Of a stretch of 64,000 nucleotides of DNA, positions 24,701-34,833 are shown piece after piece. Each line of letters opens with the position of its first letter. Positions within the stretch are counted from its first letter, which is position 1. A program made the position numbers and the translations under genes. The notes beneath the pieces were generated by a model. It saw only the letters and a program-made list of their open reading frames with translations. It searched no databases and was not told the DNA's origin. This DNA is from Nectonema munidae. Lineage: Eukaryota > Nematomorpha > Nectonematoida > Nectonematidae. The stretch is from assembly GCA_030549495.1 (NCBI GenBank), contig JAUIRK010000823.1, positions 65,001 to 129,000 of the forward strand. Reading direction: 5' to 3'.

Positions 24701-25374
24701 ATGCAAACTTATATATCTTTCATAGTATAACGAAAAAATGGAATTTCTATCAAAAATTGATGTTTGAAATGGAATATATCAAAAAATATGCCGTTTGGAT
24801 ATATGACAAAAAATCTAATTTGTAATAAAATTAGTGTTTGCATTGCAATAGATAAAAATGATGATTTTTAAATACTAATTTAATATCCCCTCATTTTTCA
24901 TAATTAAAAAATTTTTAAGATATAACGAAAAAAGATTCTTATCTCATGGAGGTTGGTTAAACTCTATTTTATTGTATTTCTTCTTATTTTTGTTTTTCTG
25001 GATAAATGCAATACGATTTGATACTTTTCACTTTCCATCACGATTCTGACTGGCTAGGACTCGCAAAAGGGAAGAAGAATATTGATGGATGATCATGAAT
25101 TGTTAAATGACATAAGTATTGCTATAATAAACAAGTCACACTTTAGCAGGTATACTCTTGCAAATGATTGTGCATAGGAGGAGCCAACAAGGTGTAAATC
25201 ACTCAACTTGTATTTTCCTGGAAGACCTACCTAATTGCAGGGGACGTGTACTGTGTAAATGAAGCAAATATCTCCCTAGATTCTTCTTTATTTGCAGAAA
25301 AAGTAATTTATTGGAATGTAGTTAAAACTTGACCTAAAACTCATTACTTTTTAGGTCACTATTCAAAGCTTTGG

Positions 25375-25380
25375 TATAAA
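25375..25380 (+). promoter_or_regulatory. TATA box of a first-exon promoter
   Basis: TATAAA lies about 51 nt upstream of the ATG at 25431. A transcription start near 25405 would be the expected 25-30 nt from the box. A good donor follows the short coding exon, making this an arthropod secreted-protein type promoter. Confidence 0.45.
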
Positions 25381-25430
25381 TGAATACTTTTGGCATAAAT
25401 TAGATAAATCGACAAAATTAACACAGAATA

Positions 25431-25449
25431 ATGAAATATTTCATATTTG
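25431..25449 (+). CDS. Short first coding exon, MKYFIF then phase-1 donor
   Basis: ATGAAATATTTCATATTTG is followed directly by donor GTAAGT. A start exon that holds only the first residues of a signal peptide is typical of arthropod cuticle and other secreted-protein genes. It is preceded by a TATA box at the right distance. Its downstream exons are not proven. The nearest same-strand coding exon (31844-32505) can join in phase, giving MKYFIFGHPILFSVQ and a plausible secretion signal, but the intron would be 6.4 kb and intermediate exons may exist. Confidence 0.4.
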
Positions 25450-25499
25450 GTAAGTCGTTTTACTATATTCACTATATTTTTCCTATAAAAAAATATATA

Positions 25500-27050
25500 A
25501 ACCATATCATAATAATAATAGTTTTTAATTGAAAAATTCTTAAAACATTATTGACCCAAACATTTCCTGCACTTTTGTCTTTTTTTGATCTAATCAGCAA
25601 TTTTAATTCCCCAATTTACAAAACGTAGACTCAATCGTCAAAATTTTCATCATTATAATTCATCTTCTTTAATTTGGTTGTATGTATTAGTTATTATGAA
25701 TTACATTCTTACTTTAACTTGCCAAACTTCGAACTAAAAACTTTACCTTATAGCTGATTTTTCAAAGATAGCTTCAGGATATGTATATCATGTTATTTTA
25801 AAAAGTAAAATAAGTTTTTTTTAATGTGGAATAAATAAAGCTGCCTTTCTAATAAAGGTAATTATAGGCATAACCCACATGAAATTTCATAAAATTTACA
25901 TCTCTTTTTACGACAGCGATACGAATTACAACAGATTTATTTTTAAAAAACATTCTAATTTTAATTTAAGGTAAAGAACTCATTGATATTACACCGTTTC
26001 TTATTTACATTGACTATCCATCTTTAAGTCAAACGCTCAACAGTAATTTTCTACATTTGAATGAAATATTTACAAAAATTAAGTCATATATGTAGTTTAA
26101 AAATTTTGAGTATATTTTTAGATATGTTTACTGAAATTTTTTCTCATTTGTATTTAATATTTTCCTCTTTGTCTGTATATAATATAAAATATATTTTTTC
26201 ACCAACTCAATTTTATTCACTTTCCTCTGATCATTAAGATTAAATTAATTGTCATAAGTGAGGAAGAAGAATTTTACAAATTTGGTTCACATATCTTGAA
26301 TTAAGTTACTTTCCAAGCATTTGTTAAAGACGCCATAGGAGTTTTCATAAGTGAATATGTAATACCTGAAAAGTTAGTGTCCTTCTTGTCAACCGAATCT
26401 AAAAGTCGTATTATTTAAACATTAAGAAAATAGGATTATTTCTAAGTTTAGCCATTTTAGTTTTATTGTTATAGATGTTTATTTATTATAGTTTCAAGCT
26501 TCTTCCATACGCCATGCATGCATGAGGCCCTAAACTGGTGACGCTCTCAGTTATGCATTGCATTTTCTTTAGCTTTAAACTATTTTGTATACGTTTGTCT
26601 AAGTATGATGTGTAATATTCAATTTTGCATCTCAAGGCGTTAAAAAATTAAGTATGTCAATAATATAGAATTTTTATTATTATAAGACTTACAAAAAATA
26701 TTATACAAATATGAAACAAATGATAAAATTAAATTGGAAAATAAAAAATTTTATATATTTTTTTACGATTGATTGTAAATATATGCACATATGTTATACT
26801 ATAGAATTAAATTGTTACCGTACGCTCTTTAAATTAAATCAGTCGCTATTTTTAAATAAACATCAAACAAAAAATACACCATACCGCTAATCAGAAAGTA
26901 AATAACACGCCAAAAATTGCTAAATAACTTTTCAAATGGTATGTAAATATGATTTTCATTTTATCAAGGTAAAACCAAAAAAACCTACCTAATATCACTG
27001 CGATGCATGAGAAAATGAAAATGTTGTTTCGTTAATGCATCAACATACAT
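25500..27050. other. Putative intron or intergenic AT-rich sequence
   Basis: No coding motif or repeat structure was recognised. 26500-26560 is slightly more GC-rich and unidentified. Confidence 0.4.
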
Positions 27051-27063
27051 CATGCTCTAAAAG

Positions 27064-27669
27064 AGGGGTGCCAAACTTTCTTACAGCTCTGTCGGACCGG
27101 ATAGAAACCCTAAGTTCCAAATGACACACATGATCATATTTTGAAACCAACAATTGCAGAATAAATTATTTAAAAATCATTAAAATGTTTGAATGAAGTT
27201 TTTATTCAAATTCTCTTTTTCGATTTTCCAGAAAATTGACATTTGTTCTAAAAATTTTATCAAAATAATGAGTAAAATTTGTACAATCAGAAACTCAAAA
27301 TATCATTTATCTGATCAGTTTTTAGTCTTGTTCGGTACTGACTTAATAATATTCATTTCTGAAAAAAATTGCTTACAAAGATAGGGTGCAAAATATATAT
27401 AGAATTTTTGAAACCAATAAAGTTATTTTTGAAAATTTAAAAATAAGAAATTTATAAAATCAATCAATTACGCTGTAAAAAGCTGCTTTTCATCAGAGAA
27501 TCACTTGTAAGTCGATGATTTCCAGCTGAAAATCTGATGGCATCGATTGTAAAAGGGGGTGTAAAAATGGAAAAAAAGAAGAATTAAATGACTGAATATT
27601 TTGTCCAGGCCACACTGTATACATTGGCGGGCATGTTCCGGTCCGCGGGGCGTATGTTTTACACCCCTG
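27064..27669. mobile_element. hAT-type MITE, about 606 bp
   Basis: The left end AGGGGTGCCAAACTTTC and the right end TATGTTTTACACCCCTG are inverted partners of the CAGGGGTGTCAAAC type. Flanks TCTAAAAG (27056-27063) and TCTAAAAT (27670-27677) match at 7 of 8 positions, as expected for a hAT 8-bp duplication. GC-rich GGTCCGCGGGGCG lies just inside the right end. No transposase was recognised inside. Confidence 0.7.
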
Positions 27670-27714
27670 TCTAAAATACATATTCAAATAAGAAAGGTTA
27701 ATTTGAGTTGATTC

Positions 27715-28510
27715 TCTTAGACATGTTAATAACTCCACATCTAGCATTTTAGAAGGGGTTAAGTTTTATACTATAAGCATAATGGCTATCATATATTTTG
27801 TTTTATATCTTAAGTTTAGCTAGCTTTTTAAAATGTTTACAAAAAAGTTTTCATTATGACAAAATTTGTTATTGGTTAATATACCATTGTGGTTAATATA
27901 ATCATTATACACAAGATATATTTTTGATTGTTTTTTTCCAATTTAACAGCTATATCGTTTAAAATGAAAATTAAAAAGTGGCTGCACAAGATGATTTTGG
28001 ATAATTAAACTCCTGTTTTCTAAAATATAATAATTTAAAAAATGTTAAATTGGCATCGTTTGATGGAGAAATTTAATTTCACAGTTACGGATTTAACTTA
28101 TAAATTATTGACTTGGTTTTATCACTCCTAACAAGCTTGGCATTATAATTTTATCACACCTTTAAAATAGGAGTACAAAATCGATATATATTATAAATAA
28201 TTGAACAGGCGCTTTCTTTGAATTACTCGGTGAGCAATTATAATTAAATAGAATTTCATTTTCGGGAATTATCAAATATTTTGTTCGTGAAATTTGCATT
28301 AAATAAGGCAGCGTTGACTAAAATTGCGCAAATAACATGAATATTATGTCTATGCACTCTCTACCATTTAACCGTTCTTACGATCATAAATAGAGAAAGT
28401 CGTAAAGTTTTGTGTCAAATATTAATGCTGTTTATATATATAGTAGAATAGTGCACGAAACCGAAACACCTACTGGGGTATTCAGGCATCCGCAAATGTA
28501 GGTGTCCATA
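27715..28510 (+). repeat. Dispersed repeat, copy B (uninterrupted)
   Basis: Continuous counterpart of copy A at 12049-14664. It gives the pre-insertion state (AAATTATTGACTTGG, around 28105) of the unclassified transposon in copy A. The class is unknown and there is no coding content. Confidence 0.75.
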
Positions 28511-28547
28511 ATGATTTAAGCTGAAGAATCTTCAATGGCAGATGGTC

Positions 28548-28745
28548 ATCTATTCGAGTGGGTTGTTTTTCTGTCCATTAGCACTTTGGGTAGCAGAATC
28601 AAGGCTGTGGGTTGAAGGAAATGATGCAGGATCAGAAGAGCTGGTGGGGGGTTTTGGATGGGGATATTGTTCCTTTCTTTCTTCTTCCTTTTCCACATCA
28701 GTATCCTTATCAACCCATGAATGAAAAGTTAAGCCAATGTTTGGA
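28548..28745 (-). CDS. Unrecognised Pro/Ser/Thr-rich reading frame
   Basis: On the minus strand an open frame of about 65 codons reads KHPNIGLTFHSWVDKDTDVE, then KEEERKEQYPHPKPPTSSSD, then PASFPSTHSLDSATQSANGQ and a stop. Its composition (acidic and basic helix-like start, then P/S/T-rich) and its higher GC stand out from the neighbourhood. It could be a host exon or the tail of a transposon protein. I cannot name it, and no matching start exon was found. It begins right after repeat copy B. Confidence 0.25.
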
Positions 28746-28759
28746 TGCTTAAATTAATG

Positions 28760-31090
28760 TTTTACACACTAGACACAAAAACAAATGAAACAGATTGTCA
28801 TGATAAGGTATCCTAAGAAAAATAGTGTATACAATCGCAATGATATAATTTTGATAGTTGAACAAAATATGAAAAATAGAATTATTTCGTTATAAGAGAT
28901 ATTATTGCATTATAGTGGCTCGCATACTAACGTTGCTAAACAGTATAAAATAAATTGTTATAAACGCGCATGTTCGATGATTTTCTTTATAATTTTTAAC
29001 TAATATGTTTTTTCAATATTTTTCTTTTTAAAGCCAAAGAAGTGTAATAATATAGAAAAGTTTTTTTTATAAAATAAAGAAATTTTTCTATTGCCAAAAA
29101 TTCCTTCCTTTAAGTCAAAAATTTTTGATTATAAAAGCAAAAAAAAAGAAATTTATAGAGATCATTAAAACTTTTATAAAGTTTATAGAGATCATTAAAC
29201 CTAATACTTTCCTGTTAAACATTGTTCTCACATTTTAAACGAAAGACGCTAATTTAGAAGCTTCAGATTGATATTCAGTTTGAAAACGTATCCTTGCCTC
29301 TTTCTCAATTGCAAAGAAATGCTAATCTTTATACATCTGATCATTTTATAGGAGAAAGTGTGCCGATGAACTGTCAAAGATGAACCTGATATCAATTTTT
29401 AGCTCTGATGTAGACTGTACCAGTTGCACTGAAAATTAAGATAATAAAATTTCTAGGCACAAAAAGAAAATAAGCGTCGTAAGCAGTGCTTATAACCTAT
29501 TGGTAGAGAGCAAAACTTCAAACGCAAAGTTTTTTCAATTTTTAAGAATGTTTTTAAAATATAATTAACTTTGCTTTACTGAATAAGTCATTTGATAAAG
29601 ATTTATTGTTTAAGAGAAAATAATTATATTTTCATGCAAAAATTTGTTCCTATTAAATCCTTACAACTATGTTTTGTTTACTTCTTATAATGGAACTTCC
29701 CAATTTTAATACTATAATTAATTAACATAATTAATCATAAAGACCTAACTGCAATATTAAATTTTAGTTCTACGATTTTATTGTAATGAAATTTAAAAAC
29801 TGGAACCAGATAAATATTATAATAATGGTTAACATTTTAACTTTGACAAATTTTTGCTTCAGTGCAAAGAAACTTTAAAAAGCAGACTTTACAGCATCAT
29901 CAAAAGTGGTGTTTGTGAACGGGAAGTTGAGTATTCTAATGTAGTTTACAAGAAGAAATACTTATAAAAATTATATAAATTGATACAAAGTATATCAATT
30001 AATTAAGTCTTCAAAGAATAAGGAAAAATAGGAAATTAAGAATATATATCCTATCATTTAATCTCAATTTTTATATATTCCTTTGAAGAGGAAAAGATCT
30101 GATTGATATTCCATTCCCAACGCAAATTGTTCATTATGACTTCATACAAAAAGTTCGATATGTCTGATCTATTTAAAATTTCAGCCAAGATGTTGCTATA
30201 CGAGTAATAAATGTAAGTAACGTCATGATCACAATCTTCAAAACTGCAAAAATTATCTTCACTTACATCCATATATTGTTATACAAATTGAACTACAGCA
30301 ACAAAGGTACCGCCATCCACATTCTATCTCTGAAATAATGAAGAAGTAGATAAGCTTTGTATGCTTTAACAAAATCTATATTATTTTTTAATAGTACTTT
30401 GCTGTGCAAATTTTTTAAATATCCTCTTCTAAAAATCAACACTAAGTATTCTAGAATTATTTTTAACTGCCATCTTTTTTAATCTCTTTCAATTTTGTAG
30501 ACTTATTTTATGGTTCTCCTATTTTCAATTATTTAAGAGCTATGAATGTTTTCTTATAAAATTTAAAAAAAGGAATGAAATCAAAACTTTTAATGTTTTC
30601 ACAATTGTTCAAAATGTTATAGGTTTCCAAATCATTTTATTATTGGGTAAATAACTTTGATAATCACATATTTACTAAGAAAAAATCATACAGAGGTCTA
30701 AGGATGGGTTCAAAATATGATTGTGTTATGCTTAATCCTAAATTTAAAAGACTACTTTATAGAATTTAAAGCTAATTTTTAGCTGAATAATTCATTGTCG
30801 TAAATTAATACAAAAGTTTGATCTATTACCAAATAACTGTGAATGGAAATAACATTTAACATTAAACTCAATTAAAAATGGAGTAATGAATTCGCCATTA
30901 AGTCAATGAATTTTTTTCATTGCACTCATAAAAAGTCCAGGAAGTAAATTTTAAATCAATTTGGCAAAGATTTCGCAGTTTTTTTATATTGAAATTTTTT
31001 TATATATATTTTTATAAACAATTTATTTACAAAGTCTATAAAACTCTTTTTTTATTAAGTTAACAAGGTCAGTTTTAATTCTTGCAATTT
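28760..31090. other. AT-rich stretch, no recognised gene
   Basis: A 72-codon minus-strand frame at 30272-30054 (MDVSEDNFCSFEDCDHDVTY start) is acidic and might be an exon, but it has no splice or family support. A short direct duplication (TTTATAGAGATCATTAAA) lies at 29151-29200. Confidence 0.3.
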
Positions 31091-31092
31091 AA

Positions 31093-31252
31093 TTGTCTTA
31101 AGAATGATATTTTTATATCTATCTTAATTAAAGTTTTGATTTATTATCAGGACAAAAGTCGATATAGGCTTACTTATTGTCTTAAGAATGATATTATTAT
31201 ATCTATTTTATTATAAGGTTTTGATTTATTATCAGGACACGTAAAGTCGATA
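31093..31252 (+). repeat. Tandem duplication, two ~84-bp units
   Basis: TTGTCTTAAGAATGATAT and TTTTGATTTATTATCAGGAC recur in the same order 84 bp apart. The second unit is diverged by small indels. Confidence 0.7.
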
Positions 31253-31843
31253 AGTTTCGTATATATTTGACAGGATTTTGAAGTTTTTTGACCAATAAAA
31301 TCATATTTTCTTCTCTCCTAATAAAAATTTTAAGTTAAAAAAAATATTAAAGTTTAAGGGTTTATTTGACAAATTTTTTATAATTTAATTCTTTCAGGAA
31401 ATTTTTTTAAAGGATTTAGATCAAAATTCGATGAAAGAAAAGAATAAATTTATATGCATACACCCTAAAAAAATTTCATTAAAAATACTCTAAAAATAAT
31501 TTCATTTTACTTAAATACTATGTATAAATTTATGAAAAGGTAAACACTAATACAAAATAATGAAAATTTTTACTAAAAATAGAATAATTTGATATTTGAA
31601 GCTTCCATTTGATTTTCAAAACCTTTTTTTTTTGAAGTGAGGCTTTTTATATATCCCACAGAAGTCCGTTATTAAAAGTAAGGAAAAACAAGATAATTTG
31701 ACATAAATATATTTTTTAATATTTTTTTTAGAAATACTTTTCATATGGTACTACTTTGTGCAAGTAATCCATTTTATTATACACAAAAAAACTAAGTATC
31801 TTGTATAAAAATATTTAGAATTCTTTTTGTCAAAGTGCAAGAG

Positions 31844-32505
31844 GTCATCCTATCCTATTTTCGGTTCAAAATGAAATACCCAGACAAAAGCCGCATTATA
31901 ACGAATTACAAAGACAAAAACCTCAATACAACAGAATTCAAGGCCAAAAGCCACGATACAACAACGGAATACCAGGACAAAATGGACGCTACAAAGAAAA
32001 GCGAAAATTCAACAAAAGACCCCCTTTGAAATCGCCCAAAATTTTAAAGTATCACAAGGACTTGAAAAATCACAACATAAACCACTTTGATCTGAGCTAT
32101 CAAAAAGCTCCTCAACCACAACCACCCTATCTCATTAAAACTTATATCCCTAAAGTTCATCCAAACTTTGCTCCCCAAAAACAAGTTCAGAGAAAGTTAC
32201 GGAATGAATTTAACTTCAAGCCAAAAAATGAGTATGAAAGAAAAAATGTAGAAACACAAGACAAAGATTTAGCAAATTTTAATTTCGCTGAACCGCACAT
32301 TCCTGAAAATCTTCTTCCGTTTCCAAATTATGAAAAAGAACGCCCACGTTCGTACTCATCACCGTATGCAGGGAATGAAAATGCTAAGGATAAGCAAAAG
32401 GTTAACCACTACAACTACCACTCTCCTGCAATTGGCGTGCAGTACAATGATAAACGAAAAGGCAGGCACTACAACATATACAACATGGACCCCTACAACA
32501 AATAG
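31844..32505 (+). CDS. Gln/Pro/Tyr/Asn-rich basic protein, 3' terminal exon
   Basis: One frame is open from 31819 through the stop at 32505. Residues just after the start form a tandem 10-residue repeat: three units of the type RQKPHYNELQ, RQKPQYNRIQ and GQKPRYNNG. The rest is basic and rich in P, N, Y and K (for example YQKAPQPQPPYLIKTYIPKV and PHIPENLLPFPNYEKERPRS) and ends NIYNMDPYNK. An AATAAA signal follows 117 nt after the stop. A first exon is needed; candidate acceptors lie at 31834-31843, and GCAAGAG before 31844 would join in phase to the short exon at 25431. Composition suggests a secreted structural or matrix protein, but I recognise no domain. The internal repeat and even codon use argue for a real gene. 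Confidence 0.5.
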
Positions 32506-32621
32506 AATTTTAAAACACTTTCTCTCTTTTCAAATCTGCTGTACTAGTTTTTTTCATATTTTTTAAGTTTCATTCTTTAAATGTTTCAATATTTTTCATT
32601 TCTATCATTTTTACAGGCTTC

Positions 32622-32627
32622 AATAAA
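32622..32627 (+). terminator. Polyadenylation signal AATAAA
   Basis: CTTCAATAAATG lies 117 nt after the stop of the Gln/Pro/Tyr-rich exon, on the same strand and at a normal 3'UTR distance. Confidence 0.5.
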
Positions 32628-32925
32628 TGTTTTTTGGAAAAATCTATCAAAATAAAATAGTATTTATTCTGTAGAGATTTAATCAAAGTGCCGATAATGA
32701 GGAATAGTTGTAAAAGGTTTTTGAATAAGATCTAATTTAGAATCTAAAAAAAAGTAAAAAGACCCAAAAAAATTTAATTCTAAAATTTTACAGTTATCAC
32801 TTGCTAGACTAAAACTAGTTAATTTTCTTTGTATAACTTTTAAAGAAGATTTCATTGAACTAAATTCATCATATACAATTTAGAGGTTGAATTATTATAT
32901 CTATTTATATAAAAAATTAACAAAG

Positions 32926-33125
32926 TTCTCTCATTCAGCCAGTTGATCAAGTGGTAATTCGTTCGTTCAAAGCAAAATATCGGAAATTGTTAATGGTGCA
33001 ACTTATCACAAAGACGGTGTAGAAGACGATCCGCCATTAAAAGCTTGCTTGATACAAGTTACCGAACAACCGATTAATGAAGATGTGTACTTAGAGATAG
33101 ATGCATCTCAACCAACATAAGATGA
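32926..33125 (+). pseudogene. Tigger/pogo-type transposase fragment
   Basis: The plus strand reads SLIQPVDQVVIRSFKAKYRK followed by LL. This matches the TSLIQPMDQGVIRSFKAKYR block of Tigger/jerky DDE transposases, which spans the region of the second and third catalytic residues. Downstream, frames shift but still give LEIDASQPT. No terminal repeats were found. It is a small inactive fragment. Confidence 0.6.
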
Positions 33126-34564
33126 CAACAAATGAGAGACTTGCATCCTTGAAAACTACATTCAACTAGCGAGACCGAAGATGTAGAGAGTGTGACGATG
33201 AAAGACAAAAATTCGTGAATAAAACATGCTTTATTTTAAATCAAACACTTTATATCATACATAATGTTATAAACATACGTTACACAGATGTAAATCTAAA
33301 TTATATTCATATAGGCAGTAGTCAATAAAACATATACGTAGTCGTACATGTAAATATTATGAGAAAAAAGTCATGAATATAAAAATAAAATTATTACCAT
33401 TCTAAGTCTGTGGTCTTCTACTGTTTTACAACACGTAGTGCTCGGTCATAAAATCATCTGTTAATAGCCAATTCGATTGAAATAAACTTTATGAAAACCC
33501 TTGGTTAAGCCATAGTATTTTGAACATGCGAGACCTTCCAACACGTCAGAAAACTTAGGTAGTTTGAAGGAGCTACGTTATACCAGGTTAATTTATAATG
33601 ACTACATGGCTTAAGGACAAGGAAGTTAGTACGCTATATCTGACTTCCTTATATGCGGTTTAATTTAAACAAAATAAGGAGGAGATTTTGACCAGGTAAG
33701 CAAATTGTTTCGTTATAAACGCACACCAATATATACTTATTAAAGGAATAAAAAGTGAAAAAAGAAACAAATATTGCAAAGAATTATAAAAGGCCTAATT
33801 TTAAAGTGCGTAATCCAAGGTACAGATAGTGAATTGATTATTCATAAAGCAATTTATTCTTAGACCGAGATGTTCGTAATTTAAGGTTCCCCTGTACATA
33901 AATAAAGCCTGATTTCACCACTTTCACACATATCTATAAAGTTTGTTTCATTACCTTCAATTTTATTTACAGCACATTAGTGGGTAGAGAATTATAGCTT
34001 TCTCATATCTAAATTGATAGTTACTTAATGTATAAATAATGCAAGATCGTTTGGTGTTTCAATCAAAAAAGCTTTAGTACAAGTAATTCGTAAATTTTCG
34101 CAATTTTATAACTCTAAAAAATTTTCATAATTATTTCAAGTATGCCCAAATTTTTTACATTTAATAAGGTGGTTATCATTATTTTTTACAAAGAATATGT
34201 TTTCAATTTATTAATAACTGAATATATTTGTGAAAAAAAGTGTTTGACTACAATTTGAGCTTTCTAAAAGTGTAAATATTTTAGAGCATTTGTGTCCAAG
34301 GAAATATAACAAAACTTATAATGCGCCCTTAAGAAAAAATTTGAAGAACCCTGATGATTACGGCTTCTAGACAATTTGATTTTGGGTAATTGTATTTTTG
34401 GTTTATCAAAACAAACTAGCTATCTAAGAAGCTAAGCAAGTATTAAATTTGCATGTACCTTAAAATAGGCTATTTTCATTTTGTCAATCACAGTTCATCC
34501 ATTATGGAGGAAAGAGTAGAGGCTTAAAGATGGCCGAATAAAATAATATTAAACAAAATTTAGT

Positions 34565-34570
34565 TTTATT
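34565..34570 (-). terminator. mrpl38: mrpl38 polyadenylation signal AATAAA
   Basis: On the minus strand AATAAA lies about 22 nt after the stop codon, giving a very short 3'UTR. Confidence 0.6.
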
Positions 34571-34592
34571 AAGCAGTATGAAAGCACATGTT

Positions 34593-34833
34593 TTAGTAGT
34601 GACCATGTTCATCCTGGCAGTCGTCGTCGTAGATGTAGCGGAACTTTCCTTCTCCCAGGCGTTTCTTAATTTCTTCTTCTTTTTCCCATTTCGACCTAAG
34701 ATGTTTGGGAGGAGGATGCAAATTGACCAATTTGTTCATGGGAACAGTCGGTACAAATGGATGCCTGAGCTTGAGTTTCTTCTCCAATACATCTTTTCCT
34801 AGATCCAAGGGACTCATATATTCACTTAGATAT
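34593..34833 (-). other. mrpl38: mrpl38 exon 8 (residues 372-451 and stop)
   Basis: It encodes [40 protein letters not shown] and [20 protein letters not shown], ending [11 protein letters not shown]. The YLDEYRDP-like start and the basic R-L-G-x-G-R-like tail fit insect-type mL38 C-termini. Immediately upstream, at 34940-34915, ATGGAGAGAAAAAGACATAC and a GTTAGT donor could also splice in phase to this exon. I treat that as coincidence. Confidence 0.8.
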
